From NCBI GenBank assembly GCA_030268105.1, contig BSDZ01000094.1, forward strand, positions 4,312,501 through 4,376,500: a DNA stretch of 64,000 nt, given 5' to 3'. This DNA comes from Volvox africanus. Its lineage: Eukaryota; Chlorophyta; Chlorophyceae; Chlamydomonadales; Volvocaceae. The translations under genes and the position numbers were made by a program. Shown piece by piece: positions 1 through 13,827 of the stretch. Position 1 is the first letter of the stretch. Each line of letters begins with the position of its first letter. A model generated the notes under the pieces. The model was not told where the DNA came from. It worked only from the letters and a program-made list of their open reading frames with translations, and did not search any database.

Positions 1-379
1 CAAGCAGTCAAAGTCGACTTTTCAGTTGTTTCCGCTTGCAACGTCTATCTTGCTGGTTTATCGTGGAATGATCCACAGAGACGCAGACAGATGCACAAAC
101 TATTACGATGCAATATTTAAGTTAGTATGGAAAAATTACTATCCTGCAGTTTCAGATTTCTTGGCGAGATGCAATGTTGTTCGTTATGTACCTTTCGCTC
201 AAAAGCCACTGATATCCGGTTTCTCCATATAATTAACAACAAAGAACAATCTCTTTGTAAAGTTCATACCTATAAAATGATCTGTAAATGCATTTCGTGT
301 TAATCTGGGCAAACGCCCGCTAGGGCTCCCTCGTCGCGAGCTTGCAGCTATCAAAACTGACAAGCTCAGCGCGAAGATC
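1..379. other. Upstream region of the helicase gene, no gene seen
   Basis: I see no convincing coding exon, RNA gene or repeat here. The short open frames on both strands lack recognisable motifs. The promoter and 5' leader of the helicase gene starting at 380 probably lie here, but no clear TATA box can be assigned. Confidence 0.4.
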
Positions 380-3300
380 ATGCACGCTGCGATCCAAAGC
401 GCTCTTACACAGATTTCCTTCCGTGATGCTAAGCGCGGATGGGGCCTCCTACCGCCCCAACAGCTTTGTCTCAACCCCGCGCTAAATGTGGTCGCCCAAG
501 CCGACCGCCGCGGCACAAAGAACAAACCCAGAGATATATCTCAGAAACATCAACAGCAACGTGGCAGCAGGAAGGGGTCTCCGAAGGGCCCAGCCGATGG
601 CACCGCCGAAGTGCGGAATAGCAGCAGAGCTGACGATAGTCGTGAGGCCCAACGGGGGCGGGAGCTACAGCGCGCTGCGCTACGCGCTTCCTCCAGAGCA
701 GAGGTTGTGAGTGCAAGCCGTCTTGAGCTCCAGGGGCGCCTCTTGGCGTCGCAGGTACGGCAGTATTCCCGCTTCCCCGCGGCATCATGCATATGCGTTC
801 GCCCGTGGCAGCGTGGTACTGAAGACCGTGCTACCTACTTCTCCGCCGCCTGCAAAGGGGGATTCCTTTAAGTATGGATCGGTCGGTCGGTCATGACCAT
901 TTCCCGTCCGCCGGCCGCTCTCTTGTGTCCTATCCGCTCCTCTACTAGCTTCACCTTCCGCGGCGCCGGGTACTGACCCCCGCCTACACCCGCCTGACGC
1001 CCCTCTGTCCCTCCCATCCGCCGCAACATATCAGGTGGTCCATGAAGCCGGTAACGATGAGGACGATGGCGACTGGGCGGCTGTAGCAGCCGCCGCAGCA
1101 GTCGCTGCCACTGGTGGTGGCGACAGCGGCGGCATTCGTCGTGCCGTCGGAAACACCACTCGGCTGCCTTTCCCCCTTCCTCTTCGCCCCGATAGCAAAC
1201 AAATTGGTGGTAGAGACCGCGAAGGCGGTGATGGTGGCGGCGGCAGCGGCGGCGGTGCTACAGCCACATCGGGAACACAGCGCAACGCTCAGAGAGGGGA
1301 GACTGAAGAAGAGCTATGGCCGAGTCGGGAGGCTGTAACAGGTTCTTCCCAGTTTGGATTAACAGTCGGTGACGTCACCGAGGTTGCCGAAGACACGCGG
1401 TCGCGTCTCACCGATCACCGCCGTGGTGGCGGCAGCGGCAGGGACAGGGGCAGCGGGAGCGGGAGCGGTAAAGCTAATGCCGTCTTTGCCGCTGGGCCGC
1501 CAGGGCTGGTTCAGGCATTACGCGCGGCGCAGAGTGCTGATCAGCAGAACCGTATGATGATCGGAGGCAGCGGACTCGGTGTAGCCACGGCGGCAGCAGG
1601 GACAGGGACTGGGCTGGGGCAGGGTGAGGAGCGACCGGCCGGCCGCAATGAGGACCTGATGCCGTACGTTGACGTAGCGCTCAAGGTACGCCGGCGGCCA
1701 CCCACACAACTTTTAAATCGACTTACAGCTTTTACACAACTGTACGAATTGCGTTCCGCCATCCATGGATGACGCCACATGACGGCCGCCCCTGAACTTA
1801 TCCAGCCGTGCGTCGACCCACGTGAGTGCAGTCCCCTTGCGGCGAACACTCGGTTGAGTCCCGCGGGTCACTTTACGTGATACCTGAGCCGGCTATCATA
1901 TCAAGAAACAATCATCTTTTTTACAATTACCTTTGTCACCATCCAGGCATCCACGTCATTCATTCGCGCCAACATAAACCCTCGAGCCTTCACCTATACG
2001 CCCCTCAACGTTTCTTGCGCTCGCTTCTCACAGGCATTGGCCCTACCACCCAGGCCGCGATCCGCCGCCCGTGGTGACCAAAACAGGCAACGTCGGGAAC
2101 AACCGGAGCAGCAGACGCACACGAGCCCCGGCGACAGCAACGACTTCGGTGCCGATGAGCACATCGAGAGTGATGAAGGCGAGGATGAAGCTGGTGGTGG
2201 TGTCCGCCGCGGTGGCGGTGCACGTGGAAGCACCACTCGTGGTCGCGGCGCCAAGCGGGGAGCACTGCGGGATCTGCTGGAGAGCTATCAGCGGATTTGG
2301 TGCAGAGCCCTGGATCTGGAGCTACAAGTGGGTGGGATTGAGGGCCGAGACCGGGGGACTAGGCTTTTGGGGTATTGCGCGTGTCAGAGGGGGGGGGTCG
2401 GGTTTTGTGGAGGGGTGTAGACAAGGGGTCCAGACACAGACACATGATGTAGTGCTCACTTGGCATCTCACGGACCCAACGAACCTAATTAGGAAAGGAG
2501 CGAGGCCGGCGCGGGTGACCCCCTTGCAGGTTGCGCGAGTCTGTCCATGTGACCCGTGGCGTCATGGCTGAAGACAGCTTCAGCTCTATACAAGTGCAGT
2601 GCGCACCGTACTTTGCGTTTTTTGACTTCTCTTTTTTTTGCTATCTATTGGTGCAGAGCTATTCAGCTTTTTTTCACTAGTATGCCATGGAGTCGGTTGC
2701 TTGCGCACGTGCCTCTGAAACACATTGAAGGATGAAGGGAAGGGAAGGAGGAGTCTGGCGGGCATGACCCATGTTATGTTTCACATGCGCGAAATAGCCT
2801 TGCCTGGGGCGACATGTCTATCAGGTAGCGAACCCTAACACATTCCCGCCCCCCCTCCAAAATAAAACTTCGATTTTTGAAAAGAGTGCGACTTGGTTGC
2901 GAAAAGTGACCTGCGTATTGTAGAGCTCCGTAGAATCCCGAAGTTCCTCTACCGTTGCAGCCTCTGCCCAGACTCTCACCCCTCTCAAGTGTGAGGGTCA
3001 TCTGGCCAATATGACCCTAACCCTAGTGTGGATGCATGCATGTCACCGGTTAGGGGTGCGTCCTCGGACTCGATAACGAGACAGTGCAAGTTGGAAAGAA
3101 AGCAGACAATAAGGATAAGCGAAACTGGCTCACAACTAGGCTTGCACAGCCCTTGTGTGAAAGGGTCACACAAACACACCTAACCACGGTGTGGGTGGTA
3201 GAACCCGCCGGCCACATCCCCACGAACCCCCATCCCCCCGGCCACATCCCCCCGGCCCCCGGTGGCATTTTCGATTCGCAGGAGGAATGGACGGAAAGTG

Positions 3301-6300
3301 AGGAGCGGCTTAAGAGCTGGAAGAGGTATGGGCCTTATGCGGAGTGTCTCACATTATTCCAGGGTTACAGGTTATGGGTGAGGGAGGGAGGGAAGGAGGG
3401 AGAGAATGGGAACAGAGTGCGAGCCCTTTCTAGGGAGTTAGAGATGGCGGTGCGGCTGTTCGCAAGTTGAAAGGAAGGGGCAAAGGAGGGGACTGGGGGT
3501 GATTTGGCAGGCTCCGTCACCATCTGGCCCAGCCTGGCCCTCTGCCAAGCCTTTTGCGGCCAATGACCTCATTACTAGCTGTGTATTGTTCCTCCGCTTG
3601 TACTGCGCAGCACAGCGTTCGGCTTCGTTCCCGATCCACCTGCATCTGGTAACGGCGTTTTAAACCCGCGCTCGCCTTTATCACCATATACTCGTTTCCT
3701 CGAGGGGTGCAGGGTATTGGTTATCCGAAGAGCACTCAAACACCCATATTCGCACTCCACTTCCCCTGCCTTCTGCTTCTTGCCTTTTCCCCGTCCCCTT
3801 CCCCGCCGCCTCTGCCTCCCTTCTGTGCAGACCCCGATTAGAGGCGGAGGGCTACGCTCTGTTCGATCTGACGGCAGCTCCCGACCACAACCTCTTCCGT
3901 GATGCCATCCTGCGGTTCTGCCAACCTGCTCGGCCACTGCCGTACCACTGCCTGGGTGCCGGCGACATCGTGCTGGTGTCCCCGAGCAACAGGCACGTGG
4001 TTACCTGATTTCATGTATTAGCTAGATAAGGGCTAGGATTGGAAGTCAAGAAGAATGCAAACACGACAGCAACTGTCCCGCCCGAACATTATGAGAATTT
4101 AAAACCTAGGAATTTGGATCTCGCCAAACTTTGCAGCTTCGCACGTCATGTGGAACATATACCCACAGTTACATCTATCGTGCATGTCTAGCGGCCCTCC
4201 TCTGGGGTAGGCTTGCACGTACAAACCGGGGAAAGAACTTGCATAGGAAGGCCTTATGACACGTGCAACATAGAACGTGCAACAGACCGATAAATTCCCC
4301 TTTGTCAACAGCATTAAATCCGTTGCTTCATCCGTACGCCCCATCTATCTTCCTGGATTTTCATCTAATCCTACCGCCCTTGAAGGATTGACCGCATATT
4401 ATCAATTAAGGCGTTCACGGCCCCGTCCCTGTGTGTTCAGCTCTCGCCCAGGCACCCCCCTCTCCCGCACTCATGTAACGCTCCCACCCCGGACTCTGTC
4501 GCGGCCCTCTCGCCATGCGGTCTCCTGGAAGGTGGTCTCCTCGTTCCTCTGTTTTTCACAACCTCCCTCCCCCGTGTCCTCAGGCCCGGGGAAGCCTCCC
4601 TGGAGGGCGTCGTACTGGATTTTAGCAGTCGTTGGATTCGAGTAGCACTTCCCCTCGACCTAGCGCATGGGGTGCAGGTGAGGATCTAAGGAGTCGGTAC
4701 GCAAAGTGGCTGCTTATTTCAACGTTAAGGCAGTTGGCAACCGTTGGTTAATGAAGCACAGCGATTTTAAAACCCTAAAACTCATCATTCGGAATGTTGT
4801 GCCGCTCTGCAGGGCAGTGGCTGGCGACTGGACTTGTACGCCAACACCATAGCCCATGAGCGAGCACGTGGTGCGGTAAAGCGCTACTGCCAGTCGGCAG
4901 CGGAGTCCGGCAGTAGCAAAAGCAATGGCAGCGGCAGTGATAACGATGATAACAACAGCGGAGGTGGCGGATCGCTGGGCATTCTGCGCGCCCTGGCGGG
5001 CAGCACGCCGGCGGGCACGTCCCTGGAGCAGATGGCGTCGGCGCCGCCGCCCTGGCTACGGGGTAAGGCCGGGCGGGAGCGGCTGACGGCAGCGCGGCGA
5101 GTCGTGGCGGCAGCGACACGAGCGGAGGTGGAGCAAACGGAGCCGACGCCAGTGCCGACGCCTCCGCCGACGACGGGTCTGCCACTGCCGACAGGCGCAG
5201 CCATCACTCGGCCAAGTGGCGGCGGCGGCAACAGCGGCAGAGGGCGTCGGGGGCCAGCGAATCTCAATGCCAGCCAAGCTCATGCGATTGAGGCGGCGCT
5301 CGGACGGAACCTAACCTTATGGCAGGGGTAAGAGCTCAACATTGCAGAAACACATGACCGGCATTCCGATATCTTCTGAATCCGTTATCACGTCATTTCA
5401 TATCTATAAGCAATATATATATATATATATTGTTTTTCTTGAACTTTCCCTAAGTACCGGGACAGGAGAGCCGTTGGGATATCAGTATATCTGTGACATT
5501 ACATGGAAGAGGCATACCGAGTTAATGGAGACTGTCCTAGTAACGGCGTTGTAGTTCCTTAGCTCCGGAACCCAGATGTTCTGGTCGTTAGATTAACAGT
5601 TTTCAATTTAATCTACGTTTTCCCTAACCTTCTCAAAGCATACTCCCCTCCGCAGGACTCCGCAGGTGCTTTGGGCTGCTCGTCTCAGGCGGGACTTTCG
5701 TTTCACTCGCTCTCCTCTTTAATGGTTTATACTTAAACATTTTTTTCTTTTTCCTTTTTGTTCCCTCAGTTAATGATTCGTCTCCCCAGCTAATGATTAC
5801 TGTTGCCGCCTCCCCCCAAACTACCTGTCGCCAACCACAACCCACGTTTTAAGATTCAAATACTTTTGCTTGCAGTGATTGCAGTTCTGGCTTTCGGATA
5901 CAGTTCATTGTTTTCGCCTACGCCCTCCTTCTCCCCCAAAGGCCCCCAGGCACGGGTAAGACCGCCACCTTGCTGCACTTCATCCGAGCCGCCCTGGCCG
6001 CATTGCCACCGGGGTCAGGTCCGCTCCTGGCCACCGCCGCATCCAATGTCGCTGTGGACGGCCTGGTTTCGGGGCTAAGGGCGCTGGACCCCTCCCTGGA
6101 TGTCGTACGTGTGGGTCAGCCGGTCAAGGTAGCGCCGGAGCTAAGAGGTGTCAGTCTGGAGGTACGTATTTCCTGATTAGGACAATGCAGGGCGCTTTGG
6201 CGTACAAAGCAGCGCGTACATAGAGGAGGCCTCAGGCAGTAGCATAACAAGCTAAACTAGACTCAACTGCTCTGTCAACGTTTTCACCCCGGAGGGCCCC

Positions 6301-9300
6301 CCCCTTCGTCGCCGCTATCCGCCGGTCTCTACACCTCTCCCTCTACATCCCTTTATCCCCTTTGATTTACCGGGGCCCCTACCACCGTGCTTGAAATCCA
6401 GAGGGGTTCTGGTTTCTTCGTGTGCGCCGTTCTGCATGCAATCTCCCCGGCTAACCCCTTATGCCATGTGGCATATCGACCTCGGGTACTTTTCGATTGT
6501 TGGTTTCTTGGAACCTCCTCTTTAAGCCGCAGGTCTACAACTTCGTACTATCGAGTCTCTGGTTCTATACTGCGTCTTGTTGCTACTCACTTACGCTTCC
6601 CTTACCTCTGCCACATCCAGGCCCGTATTGCGGGCACAGCTGCCGGGCAGAGAGCCGCACGCTTGCGGCGTCAGGCGCAGGGCCTGAGGGGCTCCGAAGC
6701 CTGGACCTTCATCTCCCAGGTCTGTCTGTCTGTCTGTCTACTACCGTGTGCCTATCTGTCAGCTAGTTTCTTTGCCTTTCCTAGTCTTGGCTATCAGTGC
6801 GATGAAAACCGGACCAAGCCGTGGAAATCGTGAAATGGATTGGCGCCATCATCATTGTGGGTATTGCATGTCTTCTCGCTGCGCGCGTGCATACGTGTGC
6901 TGTGGGTGGCAGCGGGAGGATGTAGGTGATGAAGGAGATGTCCCAATGTGAGTACGAAGTCATGGTTTCGGGTTTCGGTTATAGTAACTTCCGGCTCCCT
7001 GCTCTCCCTTCCTCTCCTTATCTCCGGTTTAGGTTTGTTTTGCTAATCATTCCTCTGACACCTGTATTCCCCGCTCCCTTGTCCCCTGCTCCAACCGGAT
7101 GTGGTAAGGCCCTCGAGCTTGAAGAGGCAGCCGCCCGTGACATCCTCTCTGGGGCACAGGTGGTGGCGGCCACCTGCATTGGGTGCGGGGAGGCGAGGAT
7201 GCAGGTGCGCACTGGGCGTGGGGTGTGCCATGACATACTGCTTGCAAGTTACGTGTTGTGTCGTGACAGGTATGAGAAAGTGCAATAAATGTGCAATCAA
7301 CGTACCAAACACACATTAGAACCACAAGTTCCCAAAGATAGTCTTTCCAGGTTGAGTGTTAAGAGTCCGATTGAGACAATCCATGTCAAGATTGGAGCCG
7401 GGGATATGTGTATGTGTATGTGTATGTGTATGTGTGTATGTGCAGAGAGGGTGTTGACAGGGACAAGTATGAACGTCGTATGTTTACATGAATTGATGGC
7501 CCAAACGGTAACAGTGGCGCCGTGGACACCTCTCTCATTTCCTTGTTTCCATCCCAAGGCCCCCGGGCCCACGATGAACCGCTTCCTAATTAGGCGCTCA
7601 GCTTCCCGGTGGTGGTGCTTGATGAGGCAACCCAGGCCACGGAGCCCCACTCGCTGGTGCCGCTGCTGGGTCAGGTTCGTTCTCGTGGAGGAGGTTCCCC
7701 TAGGGAAGGGTCTAAGCTTACATGCAAGGTGGTATCCATGTGTTCATGTGACATAATCCGTTGGGGTTTGTAACCTTCCAGCTTCCGTCGGCCCTCCTTC
7801 CCGTCGCTCTCCTCCCGCCCCCCCTCCTCTCACCTTTCATCTCCGACGCTCTCCCGGTTCTGATCCTCATTGCATTACCCACACCCGTCCCCCATCCGCG
7901 GGCGCAGGTGCGCCAAGTGGTCCTGGTGGGGGATCCCAAGCAGTTGCCCCCTACTGTCAAGAGTCAGGAGGCCGCGGAGCTGGGACTCAATATACCGCTA
8001 TTTGAGCGGCTTCAGGTGAGGTGTGTCGCTTTTTGGGGGGCTCGGGACGTCGATGGAGTGCGCGAGAATGCCCCAGGGGAGGAGGGGAGCGCCTTTTGTT
8101 GGGGGTTGCGAATGGTTAAGCTTTGGGACCGGGCGCTCGGCGAATGGTGTTGATGAGGGGTCTGGGCTCCGGGCGAAAGAGAAAAGTGTTGAGGAGAGAG
8201 ACTCGTCTTATGAGCGTGAAGATGAAGGTGGAGATAATGACGTTGATGATATTTGCAATGGTCTCCGCGACGTAAGATACACAATCGTCGCCAGCCCATC
8301 CCCGCGCTCACTCATTATTAGCGAACATAATAACGAAATTTATGTAAAATGAACTACTTTTCCATCTGCCTACTCTTCACACCGGGGTTTGTCCCGGTTT
8401 TCCTCTTTTCTTTCGACGTCCCGTAGCAAGCAGTTCCGGGGTTCCCGAGTCCGGGTCCTCTGTTTCTCCGAATCCAAGCCGCCGCCCGCATAAGTGTAAT
8501 GAACGCAATTTCCACTCGCAGTTGATGGGCCTCGTCCCGCTGCTCTTGGACACCCAATATCGGATGCACCCCGCCATCGCCGCCTTCCCCTCAGCGACTT
8601 TCTACGGAGGCAAGCTGCTTTCGGCACCCGACCCACGGGACAGACCCCCGCCCCGGGCCTTCCCCTGGCCGAACCCCAAGGTACGTCGTCAATAATACTT
8701 GCCGCAACTTGCTAAGTTTGAGATGTGCTCATTTGTGATGCCTCTGCCACACCGCATATGTGGTAAAATGGTAATGTGTGGCGGTCGCAGTCATTGCATC
8801 ATTGACGTAGTCTTGGCCGCCTCCTGATCCTCCATACAGTGCGCCTGGGGGAGGTTAGATATGGAAGGGCAAACCGAATCTCACTGACCCACCTTCTGTG
8901 GTGCGTCTGTGCATGCGTACAAGACGTGCAATACTGATCGTACATATAATGTAGGAAATCCTCGCTCTCGTCATGTACTGCACCATGTGCTTTCCCCGCT
9001 TGTCAGGTACCGGTATGTTTCATTCCGGTGCGGGGCCGCGAGTCACGAACCAACACAGTCAACGATGCTGCCACGCCTGGTGGTGCTGCGGGCTATTCGT
9101 ACCAAAACAACGAAGAGGCGGAGATGGTGGCGGCGGTGGTGGCGGCGCTGTTGACCCCTGGGTCAGTTGCGGGACTGGCTGGGCCGGGCGACATTGGAAT
9201 TGTGACCCCATACAATGGCCAGGTAGGGCCGCCTTCAAGTGGGCGGGCGATGAATGCACGTGCACAGGCGTGGGTGCGCGTGTGTGGGTTTTTGTGAAAT

Positions 9301-10735
9301 TCCCCCCGGGGTTTCAAGAGTGACCAAAGGACCGAAATGGAGGCAAGGATGCTGCAACAAAGCGTAACAAAGGAGACCGAAGATGCAAAACTGAGGTCTG
9401 TGATTGTGGCTGTGGCCAATCTAGAGTCTCGCTTAGCCGGGCAGGAAGGTTACACGTCCCGAAACCGTATTTGCACGTTGACTGATTCTCGAACAGGAAA
9501 GTAAAAGGCATAAAAAAACTCAATTAGCTCAGCTTCATCTCACCTCTTGCTGTGATGTCATTGCCCCGTGGGTCATGCAACCCGGTTTATCGCTTAAGCA
9601 ACGGGTGTTTTTGGTGGCTTAGAACATTGACAGCCGGCATGTTCGTATTTTCGTCCTTGCTCAAACGTTACCCTCGTCCTGGGCCTGGTTGCTGCGTCAC
9701 GCGGCACCTTACCATGCGTGTGCACGAGAGCCGCAGGTTCGCTGCCTCCAGCAGCTTCTGATCAATGGGTCGCGTCTCTCTCGCGGACTGGGCCAGGGTG
9801 CCCGCCCCCGGTCCTTCCTCCACGCCACCACCATCCCCACCGCAGCGGCTTCCAGCGACGACGAAGGGCTATCCAGGGAAGGAGCAGTGCTGGAGATCAA
9901 ATCTGTGGACGGGTTTCAGGTGTGACCGAAACCGGGAAGCGGTGTGGGGCGATAGTCCGGGAGCCCTGCTGAGAGGTGTGCACGTAACCCGGTGCCCCTG
10001 GGTGAGCTAAACCCCGCCGAATGGAGCTCTTGTTGACTTCAGCAGATGTGAATATCATCACCGCCTTTTTCATTTAACTGACCACACAGCACCGTTTCAA
10101 TCGTGTGTTTTTGTTAGGTCCAAGATTGTTGTTTTGGGGTCTTTTGCCTGTTTTTTATTGCCTGCCATTGCACACTGACGGGCCCCCTGGCCGTAGCAAA
10201 TGCTAACGAGAAGAATGCCCTGACAAACCTTCCACTTACCTTTTCCTTAAACAAATGACTACCCCTGCAGGGCCGTGAGAAGGAGGTCATCGTGTTCAGT
10301 ACCGTTCGTTCCAACCCCGCGGGACAGCTGGGTTTCGTCGCGGACGGCCGACGCCTCAATGTGGCCATTACCCGGGCCCGCCGCGGCCTCGTGGTGCTAG
10401 GAAACCCAGACACGCTCGCAAAGGATCGCCTCTGGGCAAGGTGGCTCCGATGGGTCACCAGCAAGGGTTGCATACTGGAAGGCTTGAGCCCGAACAATCG
10501 GCCCGCCGGAGGCGCAGGTGGTGGTGCTGATGGCGTCGGTGCTGATGGCAGTGGCGTTGTGCAGCGGCGGGTCTTGGGGACTGAGGATGGGTTGGCGGTG
10601 AATGGCGTGGCGTCGGTGTTGAGTGCATCGGAGGAGGGAGTACTTGGAAAAGCGGGTGATCCCAGCGGGGGGAAGCTTTGGGACAATGAGGACGACGAGG
10701 AGAACGACACGGACGATGGCTTCGTCTTGGTCTGA
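380..10735 (+). CDS. Superfamily 1 Upf1/IGHMBP2-like helicase, 16 exons
   Basis: This is an ATP-dependent RNA/DNA helicase of the Upf1-like SF1B group. Modelled exons: 380-706, 1035-1685, 2034-2327, 3282-3377, 3844-3992, 4584-4677, 4813-5327, 5942-6161, 6621-6719, 7109-7182, 7602-7674, 7908-8015, 8522-8680, 9007-9222, 9737-9919, 10271-10735. They join in phase to about 1240 residues. Visible motifs: Walker A GPPGTGKT (about 709-716), motif II DEAT (847-850), motif [11 protein letters not shown] (872-879), motif IV TQYRMHP (911-917), motif V SVDGFQGRE (1081-1089) and motif [11 protein letters not shown] (1116-1124). The first ~420 residues and a stretch before Walker A are low-complexity (Gly/Ala/Ser-rich), and the C-terminus is acidic. 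Exon 1 (chosen for its GTGAGT donor and phase) and exon 4 are tentative. The intron after 3992 starts with GC. Target and cellular role cannot be read from the sequence; the closest family I know is IGHMBP2/SMUBP-2. Confidence 0.85.
5409..5432. repeat. AT dinucleotide microsatellite in a helicase intron
   Basis: A run of alternating A and T lies within the intron between the exon ending at 5327 and the Walker A exon starting at 5942. It is simple sequence with no visible function. Confidence 0.8.
6720..6739 (+). repeat. TCTG/GTCT tetranucleotide repeat at a splice donor
   Basis: The intron following the exon 6621-6719 begins directly with about five copies of a TCTG unit, so the GT splice donor is the first unit of the microsatellite. 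Confidence 0.75.
7404..7443 (+). repeat. TGTATG hexanucleotide microsatellite
   Basis: About six copies of a TGTATG-type unit lie in the helicase intron between 7183 and 7601. It is simple sequence, similar in unit to the microsatellite in the glutathione reductase gene at 20795. Confidence 0.8.
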
Positions 10736-12280
10736 GCTTAGGAGCTAGTAGGCCAGCACTGGCAGGACACACACAGGACTGGATTAGTTCGTTATGGCTC
10801 GGGGAGGGGAGAAATGCACAGTGAATGTCATATTATAGGGACTAACGACCTGGGTACGAACCATAAGCTGGGAAGTGAGCAGCACTTTCTGGGCGGGTAG
10901 TAGTGGGCAGTAATCACACTATCCAGCAACAAGATGATATTCCGCCAACTTTGTGTCTGGCCCTAAGGCCTGCTTGATTGACGTGTCCAACCTTAGGGTG
11001 CAGTGATTGCTGGCAATGGTAGGGAGCGAGGAACTGTGAGAAAGAAACGTGCGCGAAACATATTGGGACTATTTCACTGAGGATGCCTAGCCTAACAAAT
11101 GGACTGGATAGTTTCCTGTGAGGCATCCGTCAGTTAGTTCGGGAGTGTCGGGGCCAAGAAGGTTTGGAAGGATATCATCCACACGATTGTATAGGAGGCA
11201 AATTTCAGGGCTTGGTAATTGAAGTATAAAACGAGTTCTCCGTCAGCTCTGGTGTTTGTCGGAACCATAGGCCAGCAAAATCACTTCAAAAAGATTGTGG
11301 GTCCATACACGGAACATCATACATTCCGGAAAACCCAGGTTAAAGAGTCTCATGGAAAACTGGAAAGGACCAAGTGGCTGTGCCGTACGGGTGATTTTAA
11401 CTTCTGAGAATACGTTCACCGGCAGTGTTTGTGCGCAGTACATGTCCCTCTCCTTGCCCTCTGGATTGATGATCTTAGATGTGGAGACGGTTGTCATAAG
11501 CAGTTTGGTATTGTCGCTCACCCTCCTTTTCCGTCGGAGAAAACATTCTCGGCTAAGTCCGTAGGGTTCACTGTTCTGCTAGTGGCATTAAGTTTTTCCT
11601 ACTACCTAACCCGTGTATGTGCCAGTTACTACCACACGCTCCAGGCGTGGGGATCCCTTCCTCGCCCCAGGAGTGACCTTGACATTCATGCTAGAGGGAG
11701 CCATGAACAACAGCCACCACTCAGCTATGTTCAGAAAAACACAGTCTACCCTTAACCTGTGGCCGCGCGTAACTTGCGCAATTCACAACCGAGGGACAGA
11801 AAGCAGTGGCAGTTGAAGAAACGCATATTTCATGCGTCAAGAAACATTAGCATTGATTGTAATAAAAAAGATACTCTCCAGTAAGCTGCGACCTCTGTGT
11901 ACCTAGACATCGTTTCCTACGCAGACGCTAGTGTCAATTAATGTGCCGGGATTAACTTATCATTGAAAGAGCAATTTATCATATTTAAATAACTTCCATA
12001 ATCTTTTGAAAGCCATGCTGGGGTGTTGCGCAAACTTATCCTTTGAGCCGCTTCGTTAGGTCCACAATAACCAGATCAGCGTAAAGTATTTATCCCAAAA
12101 ATGTCCAACTGTAGACCTCGCGTACGTGGTATGCGCCAATCTGGGCGCATGCCAAAAGGGCCCAACTCGATCTGTGTACGGCGGGGTGAGCTCAGTGCCC
12201 AAAAAAGGCTGTTCAGACCGTCTCAATCGTCCTGTCCGCAGCGCTCGACCCTTCGCTCCTTTAGCAACCACTCCAGCAAA
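10736..12280. other. Helicase 3' region and psbO upstream region
   Basis: No additional gene is supported. The left part is probably the 3' UTR of the helicase, ending near a TGTAA at 11858. The part close to 12280 must contain the psbO promoter and 5' leader; an AT-rich stretch around 11980-11995 is the only promoter-like composition, and no transcription start can be fixed. Confidence 0.45.
11858..11862 (+). promoter_or_regulatory. TGTAA poly(A) signal candidate for the helicase gene
   Basis: TGTAA is the usual polyadenylation signal of chlorophycean algae. This copy lies 1.1 kb after the helicase stop codon and before psbO, and is followed by an A-run. The long 3' UTR it implies makes the assignment tentative. 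Confidence 0.4.
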
Positions 12281-13827
12281 ATGGCCGTCTCTATGCGTGC
12301 TGCTCAGACCGCTAAGGCTGCTCGCGTTAGCCGCGCTGTCAGGTGTGTCCATTTCGCCGCTTGGGAGGTAGTCTGTAGGCACCGCAGCCGAACTTGTCGA
12401 TGTTGCCGCAGGCCGGTCCGCGCCAACGTGGTCTGCAAGGCGCAGAAGGTCGAGTTCGGCCAGGCCGCCGCTGCGGTCGTGGCTGCCTCTGCCCTCGTTG
12501 CTGGGGTGGGTCGACCTTCGTAGATCATGACATCTTAGTAGTGGTTGCTTTTGGTGAAAAAAAATTTTCCTAGACATAGGCTACGCGATCTATTAATATC
12601 ATTTCTTATGGCGAGAAGTTATGCTTGCAAGTTCTTAGTGTCAATGCCTATCGTCTCACCTCCTCCACAACGCCCTGATTGAATGCGGTTGCAGTCGGCT
12701 AATGCTCTGACCTACGACGAGCTTCAGGGCCTGACCTACCTCCAGGTCAAGGGCACTGGTGTCGCCAACACCTGCCCAGTCCTGGAGAAGGGCTCCACTG
12801 ATCTGTCTGAGCTATCCGCTGGCACCTACAAGGTGGAGAACTTCTGCATTGAGCCCACCTCTTTCACTGTTAAGGAGGAGAGCCAGTTCAAGGGTGGCGA
12901 TTCTGAGTTCGTGAAGACGAAGCTCATGACCCGCCTGACCTACACCCTGGACGCCGTAAGTATGATTGCTTTAGGAATTGAGATCAAACTTAAAAGCATC
13001 TGCGGCAAGTGCGCTCCTCCCTAGGCGGTGTCGCAAGGAGGATCGACATGTGAAGCTGATGTACCTTTTTCCTCTGTTCAGATGTCTGGCACCCTGAAGG
13101 TCGGCTCCGATGGATCTGCTGAGCTAAAGGAGGAGGATGGTATTGATTATGCCGCCACTACCGTTCAGCTGCCGGGTGGCGAGCGTGTTGCGTTCCTCTT
13201 CACCATTAAGCAGTTCGATGGCAAGGGCACCCTCGACAACATCAAGGGTGACTTCGTGGTGCCATCGTACCGCGGATCCTCCTTCCTGGACCCCAAGGTG
13301 CGAAATTACGGTTTCTGAATGGTTTCCCGTTAGTTCAGTGAGCTCCGATCCGGTGAAAATGCTCTCCCAACTATCCATTTCCGGGATGATTTAGTCTTGT
13401 ATGGCTAGAGGTTAATTCCTTGCCGATGCTATCGCCCCTAATAGGGTCGCGGTGGCTCGACTGGCTACGACAACGCTGTTGCCCTGCCGGCTCGTGCTGA
13501 TGCTGAGGAGCTGTTGAAGGAGAACATCAAGTCGACTAAGGCCCTGAAGGGCTCGGCAGTGTTCTCGGTTGCTAAGGTGAGATCATGGACCTGAAAACTT
13601 AAGAGTTTCCTATTAAAAATGATATGCATGCTTAGATCAAGCTGTTTTCAGTTCCAAATCTGTGTTGCCATTTCACACTCCTTATCCATGTACCTTCCCA
13701 GGTTAACACCTCGACTGGTGAGATTGCTGGTGTGTTCGAGAGCATTCAGCCATCTGACACTGACCTGGGTGCCAAGGCCCCCAAGGACATCAAGGTCACC
13801 GGCCTTTGGTACGCTCAGCTGAAGTAA
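12281..13827 (+). CDS. psbO: PsbO, photosystem II manganese-stabilising protein (OEE1), 6 exons
   Basis: PsbO is the 33-kDa extrinsic lumenal subunit that stabilises the Mn4CaO5 water-oxidising cluster of photosystem II. Exons 12281-12342, 12412-12505, 12695-12955, 13082-13297, 13445-13576 and 13702-13827 join in phase to 296 residues. Residues 1-56 form a bipartite targeting signal: an Arg/Ala-rich stromal transit part, then an Ala-rich hydrophobic stretch ending in SANA, the expected thylakoid processing site. The mature protein begins LTYDELQG at residue 57 and is 240 residues, normal for the family. The conserved disulfide cysteines (about 79 and 103) are present, as are [21 protein letters not shown] and the C-terminal [10 protein letters not shown]. 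The ATG at 12281 gives the algal-type N-terminus. The five introns are 69-189 bp, all GT-AG. A TGTAA follows at 14349. The gene appears intact. Confidence 0.97.
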
